DNA of 64,000 nt from NCBI GenBank assembly GCA_040387835.1, contig JAZKCZ010000001.1:325444-389443 (forward strand), read 5' to 3'. A program made the translations under genes and the position numbers. Source of the stretch: Myxococcota bacterium. GTDB lineage: Bacteria > Myxococcota > UBA727 > JABDBI01. The notes under the pieces were generated by a model, which worked only from the letters and a program-made list of their open reading frames with translations, was not told the DNA's origin and did no database searches. Shown here piece after piece: positions 1-8,563 of the stretch (within the stretch, counting starts at the first letter, position 1; each line of letters opens with the position of its first letter).

Positions 1-321
1 GCGCTGGAAGCCACTCACGAATTTACTGGTTATTACCATGTTTTGCATGGCGTGCTGGCGCCTATGGAAGGCATCGGGCCGAGTGAGCTTCGAATTCCAA
101 GCTTGATGGTCAGACTTAAGGAAAGTGGCATCGAAGAGATTATCTTAGCTACGCCTCCTACAGTAGAAGGCGAAGCAACTGCGCTGTATTTATCTCAAGA
201 ATTGCACGGCATGAATGTTCGCATTACGCGCATTGCCTCAGGTGTCCCCGTGGGCGGGGATTTGCAGTTTGCGGACCGCTTGTCTCTGTCTAGAGCCATG
301 GCTTTAAGAAGAAAATTTTAG
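1..321 (+). CDS. recR: Recombination protein RecR, C-terminal part (5' end outside window)
   Basis: The frame is open from base 1 to a TAG stop at 319-321, giving about 106 residues of the C-terminal Toprim region. Recognisable family motifs are YYHVLHGVLAPMEGIGP, ATPPTVEGEATALYL and the terminal GVPVGGDLQFADRLSLSRA. RecR works with RecO and RecF to load RecA on gapped DNA. The N-terminal helix-hairpin-helix and zinc finger lie upstream of the window. Nothing looks broken in the visible part. The 45 bases after the stop show no clear terminator. Confidence 0.95.
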   Translation, partial: ALEATHEFTGYYHVLHGVLAPMEGIGPSELRIPSLMVRLKESGIEEIILATPPTVEGEATALYLSQELHGMNVRITRIASGVPVGGDLQFADRLSLSRAMALRRKF

Positions 322-366
322 TGATTATTGTTGGATTTTGAGACTGATAACTAATAGCCTATAGGT

Positions 367-1311
367 ATGAATGCGATGAAGTGTCTTTTTTTGGTGATGT
401 TTGCAAGCCTTTCTTTATTTGCAGATGACCCGCTCCTGATTCCCTCCAACCGAACCATTGTTTTGGACCGCATTCAAAGTCTAGAAGCAGAGCAAGCCGA
501 TTTGGTTAAGAAAATTGAAACGCAGCGAGCTCAATTGAAGTTGCTCAAAGACAGCGTGACTGGCAACTTTGATACGGACGCTAGACTGATAATCAATAAT
601 ATTAATGATGTTTCCGGAAATTTCGCTTTGCAAGAGGCGCGTTATTTCATCGATGGCAAAGAAATCGCGCTACTTACGGATGATAAAACGAAAAAGCCGA
701 TTTTTGATGATTTCTACCCAGAAGGCAAACATCGCATTAAAATCGAAAAAAAATACCTGCCTAACTATAAAATCTTCACCTATATGAATGCTCAAGTCTA
801 TACGCTGACAGGGACTGTCGAGGCTGTTTTAAGACCGGGCAATACAACCTACGTCGATGTCACTTCTTTCGAAAGCAAAAAGAAAGATCCGCTGGATTTG
901 AAATATGAAGTTAAGATTATTCCGAACGGACAATCGGGGCGTTCTATTTTGCCGGTGTCCGATATGCCTCATTTGGTGCCAGGCTCGCGTTCGGCCGAAA
1001 CCAGTTTAACAGTGTATTTAAGCAAAGAACTAGACGCCAATTTTTCGATTTCGACCCAGGAGCTGCATTTGGATGGCAAAAAACTCAAAGCATCGAAGGC
1101 CGGAACTGAGGGAAGGCTCGGATGGGTATTGTTTGAAGGCTCCGTAACGCCAGGAAGCCATGAACTGGTGGCTAATATCGCTTTTAAAGGGACAGGGAAA
1201 CCTAGCTTTACGTCTAAGTTTAAAAAGAAGTTTAACGTCCAGCCAGGATTTAAAACTTCGTTGGTGTTGAGCAATAACCAGAAAGTGAAGGTTGACCAAG
1301 AGAGTCTATGA
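367..1311 (+). CDS. Exported beta-domain protein, first gene of the TolQR/TPR envelope operon
   Basis: The 314-residue product begins with a signal peptide (hydrophobic stretch about residues 5-18, ending LFADD). A short predicted coiled coil follows (about 35-60, RIQSLEAEQADLVKKIETQ). Two beta-rich segments come next: about 70-190, containing FIDGKEIALL, and about 215-310, containing LHLDGKKLKA and PGSHELVANIAFKG. The second resembles a segment of the next gene product, with the same pattern of DGxxL, then GxHxL, then a long strand. I do not recognise a named family. Its stop overlaps the next start (ATGA at 1308-1311), so the two are translationally coupled. Position in the operon suggests a periplasmic part of the envelope machine; that is inference. 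Confidence 0.75.
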   Translation: MNAMKCLFLVMFASLSLFADDPLLIPSNRTIVLDRIQSLEAEQADLVKKIETQRAQLKLLKDSVTGNFDTDARLIINNINDVSGNFALQEARYFIDGKEIALLTDDKTKKPIFDDFYPEGKHRIKIEKKYLPNYKIFTYMNAQVYTLTGTVEAVLRPGNTTYVDVTSFESKKKDPLDLKYEVKIIPNGQSGRSILPVSDMPHLVPGSRSAETSLTVYLSKELDANFSISTQELHLDGKKLKASKAGTEGRLGWVLFEGSVTPGSHELVANIAFKGTGKPSFTSKFKKKFNVQPGFKTSLVLSNNQKVKVDQESL

Positions 1312-3167
1312 GTATCTTTTTGTTTAGACACCGCCAATTTGCATGCTTGCTAGCCGCAGCACTCGCCGGCTTGCCCGCCTACGCTTATAACTTGGATCCG
1401 TTGGAGGCTCGTCTAAACAGTTTGGAAAAGCAGGTGAAAGACTTATCTTTGCCCTACTCGGAGCGAAGTTTAGAAGGCCGTTTAAACCAGGCTCGTTTCT
1501 GGTTTGAGCGCCATGAATACGGTAAGACTTTGGCCATCTTGCAGCCTATTTTGAGGGGAAACGCGAAGCTCTCCCCCGTCCAACAGCAAGATATTTTTGC
1601 CATGACCGCTCATAGTAGTTTTGAGCTGGGAAGTTATCTGGAAGCACGCGGTGGCTTTCTAAAGTTAAACGATAAAACCAGCGCCATTCGATTGGTTCAG
1701 ATTGCCGACCAACTGGGTGATTTAAACGGCCTAAAAGCCGCTTACAGCAAGATTAACGAGCCACCTGAATTCGTTCGCTATATCTATGCCAGACGTCTGT
1801 TTATCAACCACCAAGATCTAGAGGCCCGCTTAGAGTTAGAAAAGCTTGAAAACTCGGCTGAGTATGCTGATAGAGCGAAGTTTATTTTGGGCGCATCGTG
1901 GGCACGTTCAGGTAATCTGCCCAAAGCGCGGGCGCTGTTTTCAGATTTACTCAAAAGCACCAACTTGAAAATTGCTAGCTTAGCCAAACTGGCACTAGCG
2001 CGTACTTTGTATGAAGAAGACAAACCAAAGCAGGCGATTGAAATCTACGAAGAAGTCCATGCACCTGATGAGTTGGCGCTTGCGCAAATGCGCGCCGGCG
2101 ATTTGTCGCGTGATTTGAACGAGGCCCAGAAATATTACCGTCAAGCTGAAAAAAGCGCCGTGGATCAAAAGATTTTGGGCCAGGTGCTGACGAGGCAGGA
2201 CGATACTCAGAATTCGAGAAAAATTACGGCCGCCTTGCTCGCCAATGTTACCGATATGAAGAAGATGATTGCGGCGGGTGATACTTATGTTTTGGAAACG
2301 CCGTGGATGCAAACTAAGCCGGAAATCCAGCGCCTAGCGAAGATTCACGTACAACTTAAAAACATGGAAGGCGAAATCGCCGCCCTGCAGACGGCTTATG
2401 ACGCTTTCGATGTAGACAGCGTTGACCAGCTTAAATCTGAATCTGCCTTACTGGAAAGATTGACCAGTGAACTTGCGCCCATCCGGGAAGAACTTACCCG
2501 CTATGCCGGCAGCGAGATGGCCATCAAGTTTGAGTCAAACAAACAAGCGAATTATACGGTGAAAAGCATAAGCTACGAGCTGGACGGTGAAACGCTGCCG
2601 AACTTAGACTTGCGCCAAATCGATGTGGGTGAGCATCAGTTAAAAGTGGCTCTCGTATATAGACACGCTGGGGGAGACGCCCCTTCGATGGTGGACTATC
2701 GGTTGAATCATACTTACACCGTCCAGGCCGGCGTTGGCGAAGTGATTGAGCTAACCTTAAGTTTTGGCCCTGAACTCTCGCTCAAGACCAAAGTTGTCGG
2801 AACCAATTTGGCGCAGTTGCGAAAGCTTGAAGAAGAAGCATCTTTGCTGAGTTCTCAGCTTATCCTAAGACGGGCGGAAGAGCCCTTTAAGTTAAAAGAC
2901 GCCTTAGTTGAAGCTGCCGGCGAAGTGGAAAGCCTTCGATCCTCGCTCATCCGCCAGAGCGCCAGATATGAAGAAGTTCGCACAAAACTGCTTACCGATA
3001 ATGCCGCGGTCTGGACGGCCGAGTTAGACGAGCGAATCCGAGATAGTGATGAAAGTTTGGTGCACAGTGGCATTCAAAAACGTCAAAGCTTGCAAAACCG
3101 TTTGTCGCAAATTGAGCAGACTAAAGCCGCCGAGTTAAAACGCTCGAGCGATGGTGAAAGCCAATGA
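1308..3167 (+). CDS. Exported TPR protein of the envelope operon
   Basis: The 619-residue product has a signal peptide (about 1-26, ending PAYAY) and a short coiled coil (NSLEKQVKDL). A helical repeat array of TPR type spans about 55-310, with motifs such as ARFWFERHEYGKTLAIL and ALARTLYEEDKPKQAIEIYE. A beta segment lies at about 410-500 (YELDGETL, then DVGEHQLKVALVYRH), and the C-terminus is coiled coil (about 505-610). The beta segment resembles one in the preceding gene product. Both ends overlap neighbouring genes by ATGA. In myxobacteria, TPR proteins encoded beside TolQ/TolR-like genes belong to gliding (Agl/Glt) or related envelope machines. A periplasmic scaffold role is inferred. Confidence 0.8.
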   Translation: MSIFLFRHRQFACLLAAALAGLPAYAYNLDPLEARLNSLEKQVKDLSLPYSERSLEGRLNQARFWFERHEYGKTLAILQPILRGNAKLSPVQQQDIFAMTAHSSFELGSYLEARGGFLKLNDKTSAIRLVQIADQLGDLNGLKAAYSKINEPPEFVRYIYARRLFINHQDLEARLELEKLENSAEYADRAKFILGASWARSGNLPKARALFSDLLKSTNLKIASLAKLALARTLYEEDKPKQAIEIYEEVHAPDELALAQMRAGDLSRDLNEAQKYYRQAEKSAVDQKILGQVLTRQDDTQNSRKITAALLANVTDMKKMIAAGDTYVLETPWMQTKPEIQRLAKIHVQLKNMEGEIAALQTAYDAFDVDSVDQLKSESALLERLTSELAPIREELTRYAGSEMAIKFESNKQANYTVKSISYELDGETLPNLDLRQIDVGEHQLKVALVYRHAGGDAPSMVDYRLNHTYTVQAGVGEVIELTLSFGPELSLKTKVVGTNLAQLRKLEEEASLLSSQLILRRAEEPFKLKDALVEAAGEVESLRSSLIRQSARYEEVRTKLLTDNAAVWTAELDERIRDSDESLVHSGIQKRQSLQNRLSQIEQTKAAELKRSSDGESQ

Positions 3168-6100
3168 AAGTTCTTTTAACAGCCACCATGCTCGGATTTG
3201 CGCTTTCTGCTTTGGCCAGTGAAGACTACCTTGTCTTAAAGCAGCGAACTCGTGCTTATCAAAATGAGCTGTTTTCAATCGAAGAAGCCATTCGGGCCAT
3301 CAAGAAAGACTTAAACGATGAGCGAAAAAACAGCATCGAGCGATACTACGACCGAGCACTTGACCCGCTGAAGAAGGAAGAAGCTCAGGAGCGTGAATCC
3401 GCCATTCGCAGCCTAGAGCTATTCCTCAAGGAACACCCGCAATCTCGCCAACGCGCAACGGTCATGCTGACATTGGCAGACCTATATTTTGATGTCGATT
3501 TGGGCAAAACTGTCGCTGTTTTAACAAGCTTTACCCGGGAGTTCCCGGATAATCCTCACCTAGATGCCGCCTACTATCTCCAGGGCTTATGCTACTTTTT
3601 TGAAAGCGAAAGTGAAAAAGCCAAGAACTCGTTTCAGTATTTTGTAAAGCATTTTGACCATAGCGCATACTTAGACGAAGTTCGATTTCGTCTAGGCGAA
3701 ATCTATTTTGACGAGCGCCAGTATGCCACCGCTCTGGCCTACTTCAAGGAAATCGTTGCCAATAAAAGCAGCTCGTTTTACAGCAAGGCATTGTATAAAA
3801 TGTCCTGGATCTCCTATTTGGAGAATAATTATTCGGAAGCGATTAAACTTTATACTGTGCTGCTTAATTCAGAGATGGGAACCAGCGAAATCTTAAATCG
3901 CGAAGCTTCCAGATATATCGCCATTTCGTTCGCGGATGGATATCCCAATCCCGTTCAGGCGGCTGAAGGCTATTTTGCGACATTGACGCGAAAGCCTTGG
4001 GAAGCCGAAGTTTGGGTGCATATGGGCAATGTGCTGGCGAAGGCGGAAAAGAACGCTTTAGCTGCCAAAGCCCTGCAAAAAGCGGTCGATTTAAGGCCAG
4101 GTAGCGCGGACAATCAGCAACTCGAGCTTCGAATCCTTGATTTGTCCCCGAGTGATGAAGTCAAAAGTCGGTTGATCGCGCAGTATATTGAAAATCCCGT
4201 AGATAGCGCCATTGTCAAACCCATATTGCTGGATTGGGCGCTCGAAACCCATAATGCGGCCAAGAAAGCTAAAAACCCTGCACTATATGAAACGGCGGCC
4301 AAGTATTACGCTCAGTTTATTAGGCATTTCCAAGACGATGACACGCTGGACCAAACCATTTTCTATTATGCGGAAGCCTGTTTCGATGCGGAGCGCTTTG
4401 AATATGCCGTGCATGGTTTTGAACAGGTAAGAGATTGGCCTTGGGGAACGCAGTTTAGGCCTAAGGCCGCCTTAAATACCGTCTACGCGTATGCACAGGA
4501 AGTTGCCAAGGCGATGCCTGAGTATAACTTGACCGAAATTAACGCAGAGAAAAAAGGCCAATTTAAGGGCAAAATGCCTGTGGTACTGGCGAGCTATATC
4601 CAAGCGGTCGATGTGCTTTCGGCGAGGTTTCCCGAAACGCCTGAGCTGCAGTCATTTTTGCTTCAAGCGGCTGGTGCTGAGCTCGCATATGGTGAAATGG
4701 ATAAAGCGAAGAGCCGACTGGAATTAATCGTAGAGCGCTATCCGAAGCAAGAAGTGGCCCGCTCTGCCGCTAATATTCTGTTGAGTGACTCGCTCGCTTC
4801 AGAGAACTGGCTGCAAGCGGCTGACGATGCTTCTAGATTTAAGCATTTAGGCCCTGAGTTTGCTGGCCTGGAAAGAGACTCGCGCTTTAAATATGCGAAC
4901 AATCAGTTTGCTCAGGCAAAAACTCCGGCTGAATTTCATGAAGTCGCGGAGCTCTATTTGGGCATTCTCAAAAATCACCCGAACAGTGACATAGGCGACA
5001 AGATTCTGTTCAACGCTGGCATGTCACTGGAAAGAGCCCAGCGTTATACGGAAGCCGAGCATCTATTTGACTTAATGGCCAAAGCGCACCCAAATAGTCC
5101 ACTCGTTCAAGAAGCAACGGCGCAGCGCGCGAACTATTTTGAACAACGGCTGCTTTTTGACAAAGCCGCGTCTTTGTATTTGAGCATGGCTAAAAACCCC
5201 AACGCCGTGTTAAGCGCTGCCTTGGATTTAGAGGCGGGCCAAAAACCGGCGCAGGCTGCTTTATTGTTCGAGAGATTTATTCGTGAAAACCCCGAAGCGC
5301 CTCAAGTGACCGATGCTTATGCCAGGGCTGCAGCTGCCTATGCGGCGGCGGGACGGCAAAGTGACTACCGCCGCGTGATGGCGGATTTTGAAAAGCGGTA
5401 TAAAGGCAAGCTGGCCCGGGCAGATTTCTACGCCCTGTCAGGTGCATTTGAAAGCTACAAGGCGCTTCGAATCAACAGCGATTCCAGTAAAAAGCAAGAA
5501 CACCAGTTAATCGAAAAGACTAAAAAACTGGCTGAGCTGCAAAAGCTCTATGAACAAATTGTTAAAGAGTACGAGCTATCATCTTGGACTTTGGCATCAC
5601 TGAACCGCATTGGTGAGCTTTATGAAGACCTGTTTCAGGCCATGGTGAAAGCACCCTGCCCTAAAAATGTCTCTAAGATTGATGAAGGTGCTTGTGATGA
5701 GTACGCGAGCTTACTGGAAGACCAGGCGTTCGTACTGGAAAAGAAAGCCATTGATGCATACCAGCTGGCTATCGATAAATCCCAAAATGTTCCAGGCGGC
5801 AGCGAGTGGACCCTGAAGTCTAAGGGCGCTTTGTATCGGATGAAGCCAAGCGATTATTTGCCTGCAGAAGCGCTGCTACAAGAGCCGATTATTGGTCTTA
5901 ACTATACTTACTCGGACTCTGAGGAATCAAACGCTGAGTATCAGTTGCTGGTGGGCAAGATCAAAGAAGCTGAAGCGTTGGCCATGAGCAGTTTGGGCCT
6001 GAATCCTTTTAATATGCAGGCAAGGCTACAAATGGCGCGCATTTTCTACGCGAAGCATAATTTTGCTGCGGCAGAGCTGGTCTTGGAAGACTCCATTCAG

Positions 6101-6604
6101 CACGATGCTACTTCGGCCATGTCGCATTTATGGTTAGGACATGTCTACGGGGCCAAAGGTGAAATCTCCAAAGCGATTGCGTCTTTCGAAAAGGCAGCTG
6201 AATTGCAGCCGGACTTGGCTGAGGCATTTGATAATTTAGGTCTGGCTTATTTGGAACAAGGTGATTTGCAAAACGCCCAGAAAAATCTTGTTAAAGCAGG
6301 ACAGCTGTTGCCTGGGTACGCGCCCGTGGAGCTGCATTTAGCTAATTACTATGTCATGGCAAAAGAGCCTGAGAATGCACAAAAGGCTTATGACGCGGCG
6401 CTCAAACTCGATCCGAAACTGTGGGCAGTTAAGCTGAATGAAGGCCTGCTCGCGCTTTCGCAAAAGAACTTTTTAAAAGCTGAGCAAGATTTCAAAACTT
6501 ATTTGGCGCAGGCTAAGCCCGATGCGGCATTAAGAAGCAGAGTGGAGAGCTATCTGAAACTGGCTAGCCAAAAAGTTCAACTGGAGAAGCAACGCCATGA
6601 ATAG
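3164..6604 (+). CDS. Large exported TPR-repeat protein of the envelope operon
   Basis: The 1146-residue product has a short signal peptide (about 1-19, ending ALASEDY). Nearly all the rest is helical TPR repeats. Early repeats are of the YbgF/BamD-like kind, such as ALAYFKEIVANKSSSFYSKA. The C-terminal ones are canonical: AMSHLWLGHVYGAKGEISKA, AEAFDNLGLAYLEQGDLQNA, and PVELHLANYYVMAKEPENA. A likely disordered Lys/Glu-rich link precedes them. It starts by ATGA overlap with the previous gene and its end overlaps the next by 8 nt. Long TPR proteins are typical of the Glt/Agl gliding complex (AglT and GltE kinds), where they sit in the periplasm or outer membrane. I cannot assign orthology. Confidence 0.85.
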   Translation: MKVLLTATMLGFALSALASEDYLVLKQRTRAYQNELFSIEEAIRAIKKDLNDERKNSIERYYDRALDPLKKEEAQERESAIRSLELFLKEHPQSRQRATVMLTLADLYFDVDLGKTVAVLTSFTREFPDNPHLDAAYYLQGLCYFFESESEKAKNSFQYFVKHFDHSAYLDEVRFRLGEIYFDERQYATALAYFKEIVANKSSSFYSKALYKMSWISYLENNYSEAIKLYTVLLNSEMGTSEILNREASRYIAISFADGYPNPVQAAEGYFATLTRKPWEAEVWVHMGNVLAKAEKNALAAKALQKAVDLRPGSADNQQLELRILDLSPSDEVKSRLIAQYIENPVDSAIVKPILLDWALETHNAAKKAKNPALYETAAKYYAQFIRHFQDDDTLDQTIFYYAEACFDAERFEYAVHGFEQVRDWPWGTQFRPKAALNTVYAYAQEVAKAMPEYNLTEINAEKKGQFKGKMPVVLASYIQAVDVLSARFPETPELQSFLLQAAGAELAYGEMDKAKSRLELIVERYPKQEVARSAANILLSDSLASENWLQAADDASRFKHLGPEFAGLERDSRFKYANNQFAQAKTPAEFHEVAELYLGILKNHPNSDIGDKILFNAGMSLERAQRYTEAEHLFDLMAKAHPNSPLVQEATAQRANYFEQRLLFDKAASLYLSMAKNPNAVLSAALDLEAGQKPAQAALLFERFIRENPEAPQVTDAYARAAAAYAAAGRQSDYRRVMADFEKRYKGKLARADFYALSGAFESYKALRINSDSSKKQEHQLIEKTKKLAELQKLYEQIVKEYELSSWTLASLNRIGELYEDLFQAMVKAPCPKNVSKIDEGACDEYASLLEDQAFVLEKKAIDAYQLAIDKSQNVPGGSEWTLKSKGALYRMKPSDYLPAEALLQEPIIGLNYTYSDSEESNAEYQLLVGKIKEAEALAMSSLGLNPFNMQARLQMARIFYAKHNFAAAELVLEDSIQHDATSAMSHLWLGHVYGAKGEISKAIASFEKAAELQPDLAEAFDNLGLAYLEQGDLQNAQKNLVKAGQLLPGYAPVELHLANYYVMAKEPENAQKAYDAALKLDPKLWAVKLNEGLLALSQKNFLKAEQDFKTYLAQAKPDAALRSRVESYLKLASQKVQLEKQRHE

Positions 6605-6857
6605 CGCTATCTTAAGATTTGTGCAGTTATGCTTGGTGGCTAACATAGGGCTTGCCCAATCAGCACCCAAAGCACCTCCTAAAGTGATATCGCTGGGTGA
6701 AATCCGCATCCAGGGTGATGTCGATAGACCGACGATAAACTTTTTGATCCCAAGGGCCAAATTCGATTTTTTAGATATGAGTGACTTTTTGGTAAAAGAA
6801 AACCTGGTACAAAAGATTTCGGAAGCTGTTAATGAAGACGTTTTTGTCGTAAAGTAA
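6597..6857 (+). CDS. Small exported protein between TPR protein and TolQ
   Basis: This 86-residue protein has a signal peptide ending near SAPKAPP (about residue 20-25). A compact mature part follows, with EIRIQGDVDRPTINFLIPR and an acidic tail. No known domain is recognised. The mature segment reads like two or three strands followed by a helix. The start overlaps the preceding gene by 8 nt. A strong ribosome site for the next gene follows its stop. Conservation of such small proteins ahead of TolQ-like genes would point to a periplasmic accessory subunit; this is inferred from position only. Confidence 0.7.
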   Translation: MNSAILRFVQLCLVANIGLAQSAPKAPPKVISLGEIRIQGDVDRPTINFLIPRAKFDFLDMSDFLVKENLVQKISEAVNEDVFVVK

Positions 6858-6876
6858 TTTTACGTGAGGAGAATAT

Positions 6877-7509
6877 ATGGAAGGGATAGCGCGCTTTTTT
6901 GTTGAAGGTGGGATTTGGATGGCGCCCATCGCATTTTGTTCAATGCTGGTCGTAGCCGTTGTGATTGAACGCTGTTACAGCTTAATGGTTGTTCACAAAA
7001 TGGACGCCGCTGATTTTTTTCTTAAAATCAAAAAATTGGTTTTGGCTGGCGAAGTGGACAAAGCGGTTAAGCTCACCGAACAAAAGCCAAATGCTGGCCT
7101 TTCGGTTATGGTAAGACGCGGCCTTCAGCAGGCTGGTGCTTCAGACGATGATATTAAGCTGGGCGTAGAAGAAGGCGTTATGGAAGCCGTTCCTGCGGTT
7201 CAAAAACGGGGCCATACGCTTTCCGGTCTCGCGTCGCTTGCGACTTTGCTTGGACTACTTGGAACGGTTATGGGTTTGATTGAAGCGTTTACGGTTGTGG
7301 CGGACGCCCCGCCGGATCAAAAATCGGTGCTTTTGACCCGCGCTATTTCGGTGGCTATGAACTGTACGGCTTTTGGTTTGATGGTGGCGATTCCAGCCAT
7401 GTTTTTCCAACTGTTGCTATCAGGCTCGATTAAGAAGTTAACAGATGACATCGATGTTACTTCGATGAAGCTTGAAAACTTGCTTATTTCCGCTCGAGTT
7501 CGAAAATGA
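6877..7509 (+). CDS. TolQ/ExbB/MotA-family proton channel protein
   Basis: The 210-residue inner-membrane protein has three membrane helices, as is usual for TolQ/ExbB. They are about residues 14-34 (IWMAPIAFCSMLVVAVVIER), 110-135 (LASLATLLGLLGTVMGLI, the signature segment) and 155-180 (ISVAMNCTAFGLMVAIPAM). A cytoplasmic loop lies between helices 1 and 2. These proteins form a pentamer around a TolR/ExbD dimer and convert proton flow into movement. GAGGAGA four bases before ATG is a strong ribosome site. The next gene starts inside its last codons. Members in myxobacteria include AglR, AglX and AglQ of the gliding motor; which one this matches cannot be told here. Confidence 0.93.
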   Translation: MEGIARFFVEGGIWMAPIAFCSMLVVAVVIERCYSLMVVHKMDAADFFLKIKKLVLAGEVDKAVKLTEQKPNAGLSVMVRRGLQQAGASDDDIKLGVEEGVMEAVPAVQKRGHTLSGLASLATLLGLLGTVMGLIEAFTVVADAPPDQKSVLLTRAISVAMNCTAFGLMVAIPAMFFQLLLSGSIKKLTDDIDVTSMKLENLLISARVRK

Positions 7510-8006
7510 GCCGACTTACAAGACGCAGAGAATCAGAGGAGCTTGGAGAACCCGAAATCCTACCCATGATGAACGTCTTGTTCATGTTGGTCATGGTTTT
7601 GATGGGAATGTCTGCGTTTTTGCCCATTGGTGTGATTGAAGTTCAGGCCCCTCAGCTCGGTGGTTCGGGCGGTGCTGCCTCAGCAAAACCTGACCTTAAT
7701 TTGACCATTATGATTTTGAAATCGGGCATTAACTTGTCTGTTGGGGGCGCCATGCTTCGGGGCGAGGCCGGTCCTTTGTTCCCAGCGATTGAAAAAGGCG
7801 GCAGGCAGACTTATGATTTTGACGCGTTGGCCGCGAAGCTGGAGCAAATTAAGCTGCAGTACCCTGGCGAAAAACGCGTGATTATCATGGCTGACCCAGA
7901 CACCATTTATGACGACATCACCCATGTGATGGATGCGGCGCGTATCTCAAGAACTGGACAAATTATGTTTGACGAAGTGGCCTTTGTGCCAGGGATTATG
8001 GAATGA
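7506..8006 (+). CDS. TolR/ExbD-like protein, first copy, with Asn at the proton-site position
   Basis: The 166-residue protein has a short basic cytoplasmic N-terminus, one membrane helix (about 20-42, LPMMNVLFMLVMVLMGMSAF) and a periplasmic domain ending with the ExbD-like segment IIMADPDTIYDDITHVMDAA. In TolR and ExbD a membrane Asp near residue 23-25 carries the proton. Here the aligned residue is Asn23, while the next gene has Asp23. It overlaps tolQ by 4 nt and the second TolR-like gene by 4 nt. The pair may form a heterodimer with one active and one inactive arm; this is inferred. Confidence 0.9.
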   Translation: MSRLTRRRESEELGEPEILPMMNVLFMLVMVLMGMSAFLPIGVIEVQAPQLGGSGGAASAKPDLNLTIMILKSGINLSVGGAMLRGEAGPLFPAIEKGGRQTYDFDALAAKLEQIKLQYPGEKRVIIMADPDTIYDDITHVMDAARISRTGQIMFDEVAFVPGIME

Positions 8007-8560
8007 GGAAAGCACGATTAAGAAGAGCTGAGGATAAGCCTTATGCCGTTTCTTTAACTTCGCTGATGGATGTTGTGACCAATATCTTGGTGTACACGAT
8101 TAAAATCTTTGCAGTGAGCCCCATTGTTGTCCAAGACCCTTCAGTGGATCTGCCTCATTCAACCACGCGAGCAAACGCTGAAGAATCGATTGTCGTCATG
8201 GTCACCGGCGCCAGACAAGCTGAAGCCAACGACAGCGATGAAGTCAAAATGTTGAAAGAAATTCCTACCATTGTGGTGGATGGCAAAGTCGTTAATAAAA
8301 TTGACGTCAAAACCTACCGCGTCCCAGAAAACGCTAAAAATAATGGTTTTATAATCCGAAATCTCAAAGCTGAACTTTTAAGCATTAAGAAAAACCAAGT
8401 GGAATCAGCTGGCATTATTAAAAATTCAGGTTTTACGGGTCGTGTGGTGATTGTTGCAGATAAATATACACCCTATCGCGTGCTGGTTGATGTTTTGGCG
8501 ACCTGCGGGGACGCTGGTTTTGGCAGCTTTGAATTTGCTGTTGTGAAACAAGAGGCTTAA
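8003..8560 (+). CDS. TolR/ExbD-like protein, second copy, with canonical Asp
   Basis: The 185-residue protein has a basic N-terminus and a membrane helix at about 17-43 (SLTSLMDVVTNILVYTIKIF) that includes Asp23, the residue expected to take up protons. The periplasmic part has a charged linker and a C-terminal ExbD-like fold (VVIVADKYTPYRVLVDVLA). Its start overlaps the previous TolR-like gene by ATGA. A TolQ with two TolR-like partners is a common layout in Myxococcota and Bdellovibrionota energy-transducing operons, including the gliding motor (AglR-AglQ-AglS). Confidence 0.92.
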   Translation: MRKARLRRAEDKPYAVSLTSLMDVVTNILVYTIKIFAVSPIVVQDPSVDLPHSTTRANAEESIVVMVTGARQAEANDSDEVKMLKEIPTIVVDGKVVNKIDVKTYRVPENAKNNGFIIRNLKAELLSIKKNQVESAGIIKNSGFTGRVVIVADKYTPYRVLVDVLATCGDAGFGSFEFAVVKQEA

Positions 8561-8563
8561 ATT

